Source of the DNA: Saprospiraceae bacterium
GTDB lineage: Bacteria; Bacteroidota; Bacteroidia; Chitinophagales; Saprospiraceae
Direction: 5' to 3'
Length of the DNA stretch: 45,595 nt
Assembly: GCA_013214355.1 (NCBI GenBank)
Contig: JABSSL010000053.1
Span: 1 to 45,595, forward strand
Shown here: positions 43,035-45,595 of the stretch, one piece after another
Position numbering within the stretch: the first letter of the stretch is position 1
How the letters are laid out: the number at the start of each line of letters is the position of its first letter
Made by a program: the position numbers and the translations under genes
Notes under the pieces: model-generated
What the model was told of the DNA's origin: nothing
The model's input: the letters and a program-made list of their open reading frames with translations, nothing else
Databases searched by the model: none

Positions 43035-45595
43035 ATGAAAAATAAGATGATATCTAAACCATATAGAATAGTGCTAAGTACCCTGGTACTACTTCTCTCT
43101 ATAGAGGTGTTAGCCAAAAGCAGCCTAAATGCTGATCAGATGCCCTACGGTTGGATCCAAGAAAAGATCGACTGGACAGATGCCGCCCACATCTGGAACC
43201 CTCAAAAGGTACAGCAATTACAAGAAAGAGGTGAATATACTTCCATCTTCGCTACCTCGCTCTGGGGGCCTTTCGGCACGGATAAAGCAACTAGTTTAAT
43301 CCTAAATAGTGATTGTGACAATGTGGTTGACCCCGGATCAATCGGCTATGACCAAGAGTTTTGTGAACCCAATAGTGATCCCGATGAAATCGTGAGCCTC
43401 ACCCCTGCCGGTGGTGGTAGCGGCGAATTGGAATACATCTGGTTAATCAAAATCGGGAATGGCGATTGGGAAACCATTCCCGGTTCCACAGGGGCATCCT
43501 ACGATCCCGGGCCTCTTTCTCAGCCAACTTTCTTTCGTCGATGTGCTCGCCGTGTCGGTTGCGAAGAATACCTCGAGACGGACATCATTCACATCACCTT
43601 TTTGATTCCTTCTTTGCTAGAAAGTAGCAAAGAATGTGTGGAAGGGGAGCCTGGTAAATACCAGGTGGATTTGAACCCAAGCAATGTTACCCAAGTAACG
43701 GCAAATGGTGAAATCATTTACCCTCCGTACATTGTACAAGCGGATTCAGGAGAAGTAATCCAAGTGGTAGCTACTGGAGATTGTGGAACGATCGAGCGTA
43801 CGATTACGGATGAAGGAGTTGACTATACCGTGTGCGAAGAAACTATTTGCATAGCTCCAGAAATTACCATTACCAGCGGCCCAGTTTGTAATGATGACAA
43901 TGTAAGTTATACAATAGAATTTACCGTTACCGATGCAGATTCTGTTTTTGTAAACGGGGTTCTACAAGAAGGGAATGGCCCTGATTTTATTGTTGAAGTA
44001 CCTGAAGGAGAGAATGCTAGTATTCGCGCCGTGAATGAATGTGATAGCGCTACGAGTTTGGTCAATGGTATTCCATGCGAAGATGGCTTATGCCCAGTCA
44101 CTATTACCATACCTACTGATGGCAATCCATTCTGTAACGATGATAATGAGACCTACACGGTAACCTTTACCGTAGAAGGAGCAGATTCTGTTTTTGTAAA
44201 TGAAGTATTTTATACGCCAACTAGTGGCAACACTTACACGCTTACTTTCCCAAGAGGAGTAAGAACGTGCATCTTCGCCTGGAAGTATGATGAAAATGGC
44301 GAGGCGATATGTAGAGCAAACCGAGAAGTGGAAGCACCTCCATGCTGTGACGATCCTGATCCCAGCATTCCTACTATCCTAACTGAATGTAATGATGACA
44401 ATGCGACATACACTTTAACCGCTACCGTGCTTAATGCCGACGAAGTGAGAGTCAATGGAGAACTGGTCGCCCCAGAAGCTTCGGATTCTACCCAGTATGT
44501 GGTAGTTCTACAAGTTGGTGTACGTGCTGAGATTGAAGCGATCACCGAATGTGATGGCCAAAAACTGAGAGCTTTCCGTTCAGCAGAATCACCAGTTTGT
44601 AACTGTCCTAAGCCGGAGATTGAAATTACGGAACAAGTGTGCGATGCAGATGGTCAAAATTACAATATTAGCTTCACCGTTATGGGTGCTGATTCCGTTT
44701 ATCTAAATGGAGAATTGCTAGCTGGAACTGGTCCTGACTTTTCCGGAACACTACCGACAGCTGTGGATGCTATGATTAGAGCCGTGAAAGACTGTGGAGA
44801 TGTAAAAGCAGAAGCTACCGCAACGGCTCCAGCTCCTTGCTGCTTGCCTACTCCAACCATCGTTATCGACGAAAAATTCTGTAGCGCCGATAGCACGGAC
44901 TTCACGCTTACTTTCACCGTAACAGACGCAGATGAGGTTTTTGTCAATGATGTGTTGCAAACAGAAGCAGGTCCGCAATATACGATCACGCTTCCAGCAT
45001 CTGATACAGCCAGAATCTTAGTTAAGAATGAATGTGCACAAGCTTCTCGCCAAGAAGTAGCTATCTGCTGCCCAAAACCAGAAATTATCATTTCTTTTGA
45101 TGATAATCCTGCATGTAACGATGATGGAGAGACTTACACTTTAGATTTCACGGTAACAGGAGCGGTATCTGTTTCAGTCAATAATGTAGAATTAGAAGGG
45201 GCTGGACCTGATTATTCTATTACGCTCCCCAATGGTACGCAGGCTTGCATTGTAGCCACCGCAGACTGTGGTAACCGAGGAACCAGAGAGGTAGAAGCAC
45301 CCGAGGAGTGCCCACCGCCTTGTCCTACACCAACGGTGAACATCACCGTAGATGACAACAACCCGATGTGTAATCCTGGCGACACCACTTACAATATTAC
45401 TTTCACCGTCTCCAACATGCCGGATTCCGTATTCGTCAACGGAGACCTGGTAACTTCTGAAGATTCGACCTTCTCTATCGATGTGCCCATCGATCAGCAG
45501 GCCGTCATCACAGCCGTAAAAATCTGTGGAGACCTCAGAGCAGAAGACTCTGAAACCATTGATCCGCCTACTTGCCCACCGGTTTGTCCTACACC
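43035..45595 (+). CDS. Very large secreted Cys-repeat protein, 5' part (runs off the window)
   Basis: Open from ATG at 43035 to the right edge, 853 codons with no stop. A signal peptide (~1-28, IVLSTLVLLLSIEVLA) precedes a non-repetitive region (~30-95). An Ig-like domain of a type frequent in Saprospiria adhesins follows (~97-200, with VDPGSIGYDQEFC and YIWLIK). Then come seven repeats starting at Cys285 and running off the end. The protein is probably a cell-surface adhesin or structural protein; by analogy with SprB it could be exported by T9SS with the PorP-like and OmpA-like partners encoded just upstream. The C-terminus, where a sorting domain would lie, is not visible. Confidence 0.85.
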   Translation, partial: MKNKMISKPYRIVLSTLVLLLSIEVLAKSSLNADQMPYGWIQEKIDWTDAAHIWNPQKVQQLQERGEYTSIFATSLWGPFGTDKATSLILNSDCDNVVDPGSIGYDQEFCEPNSDPDEIVSLTPAGGGSGELEYIWLIKIGNGDWETIPGSTGASYDPGPLSQPTFFRRCARRVGCEEYLETDIIHITFLIPSLLESSKECVEGEPGKYQVDLNPSNVTQVTANGEIIYPPYIVQADSGEVIQVVATGDCGTIERTITDEGVDYTVCEETICIAPEITITSGPVCNDDNVSYTIEFTVTDADSVFVNGVLQEGNGPDFIVEVPEGENASIRAVNECDSATSLVNGIPCEDGLCPVTITIPTDGNPFCNDDNETYTVTFTVEGADSVFVNEVFYTPTSGNTYTLTFPRGVRTCIFAWKYDENGEAICRANREVEAPPCCDDPDPSIPTILTECNDDNATYTLTATVLNADEVRVNGELVAPEASDSTQYVVVLQVGVRAEIEAITECDGQKLRAFRSAESPVCNCPKPEIEITEQVCDADGQNYNISFTVMGADSVYLNGELLAGTGPDFSGTLPTAVDAMIRAVKDCGDVKAEATATAPAPCCLPTPTIVIDEKFCSADSTDFTLTFTVTDADEVFVNDVLQTEAGPQYTITLPASDTARILVKNECAQASRQEVAICCPKPEIIISFDDNPACNDDGETYTLDFTVTGAVSVSVNNVELEGAGPDYSITLPNGTQACIVATADCGNRGTREVEAPEECPPPCPTPTVNITVDDNNPMCNPGDTTYNITFTVSNMPDSVFVNGDLVTSEDSTFSIDVPIDQQAVITAVKICGDLRAEDSETIDPPTCPPVCPT
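43887..45595 (+). repeat. seven tandem ~80-residue coding repeats in the adhesin
   Basis: Repeat units start at Cys codons 285, 367, 452, 536, 616, 694 and 779, giving spacings of 82, 85, 84, 80, 78 and 85 residues. Each unit opens with a Cys followed by an acidic stretch (CNDDN in most), then a Y-T-x-x-F-T-V strand, an ADSVFVNG-like strand (variants ADEVRVNG, ADSVYLNG, ADEVFVND), and a GPDF-like turn in about half. It ends with an EC or DCG and a proline-rich Cys-containing linker (CPxP). The units have clearly diverged at DNA level, so they are not a recent expansion. The last one is cut by the window edge. Confidence 0.9.

Noticed and set aside
43907-45091. Several minus-strand frames opposite the adhesin repeats
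   Set aside because: They recur because the coding repeats recur. The plus-strand frame is open for 853 codons with a signal peptide and conserved repeats.
43887-45595. Possible CRISPR or satellite array
   Set aside because: Spacings vary in whole codons (78-85) and conservation is at the protein level, so these are coding repeats.

Overview
The window reads as chromosomal DNA from a Bacteroidota bacterium, most likely of the Saprospiria (Lewinella-like) type; this is inferred from gene content, not from a marker gene. The evidence is a PorP/SprF-OmpA-adhesin locus of the type IX secretion/gliding kind, a C-terminal T9SS sorting domain, FtsX-type permeases without a partner ATPase, promoters of the form TTG-N20/21-TAnnTTTG, almost no Shine-Dalgarno sequences, and several TTG or GTG starts. 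No tRNA, rRNA, CRISPR array, insertion sequence or prophage was seen.

Layout. 1-10760 holds mostly singly transcribed genes: an S9 peptidase, a HAD dehalogenase, a YCII/DGPF protein followed by its ECF42-type sigma factor, a secreted protein of unknown function, an AraC regulator with a membrane sensor, a DUF6159 membrane protein, a NAPE-PLD-like metallo-hydrolase and a GNAT acetyltransferase. 10763-16982 is a signalling block. A large FtsX-like permease is divergent from a sigma-54 response regulator (its reading frame is broken between receiver and AAA+ domains), a histidine kinase and a CvfB-like RNA-binding protein. 17194-26153 is housekeeping: RluA pseudouridine synthase, inositol-monophosphatase-like protein, hypoxanthine phosphoribosyltransferase, PdxA, a DksA-like protein, LspA, two paralogous ArsR-fold regulators and TsaB, plus small unknowns. 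26473-29668 has one helical protein of unknown function and then about 1.8 kb without a convincing gene.

29669-36901 (minus strand) is a coherent accessory module: ECF sigma factor, RskA-type anti-sigma factor, two DUF4331 secreted paralogs (one with a T9SS sorting domain) and a TPR lipoprotein. 37271-38344 is prfA. From 38865 to the right edge lies a probable operon: a PorP/SprF-like outer-membrane protein, a TPR/beta-propeller/OmpA-like protein, and the first 853 codons of a very large secreted protein built from about 80-residue Cys-containing repeats. It runs off the window.

The intergenic DNA contains structured repeats. Two 109-110 bp copies of one inverted-repeat element show compensatory base changes; there are also a 168 bp hairpin element overlapping the end of pdxA and a 190 bp nested palindrome after the CvfB gene. 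These elements, the split response regulator and the sigma/DUF4331 module are the points most worth a second look.
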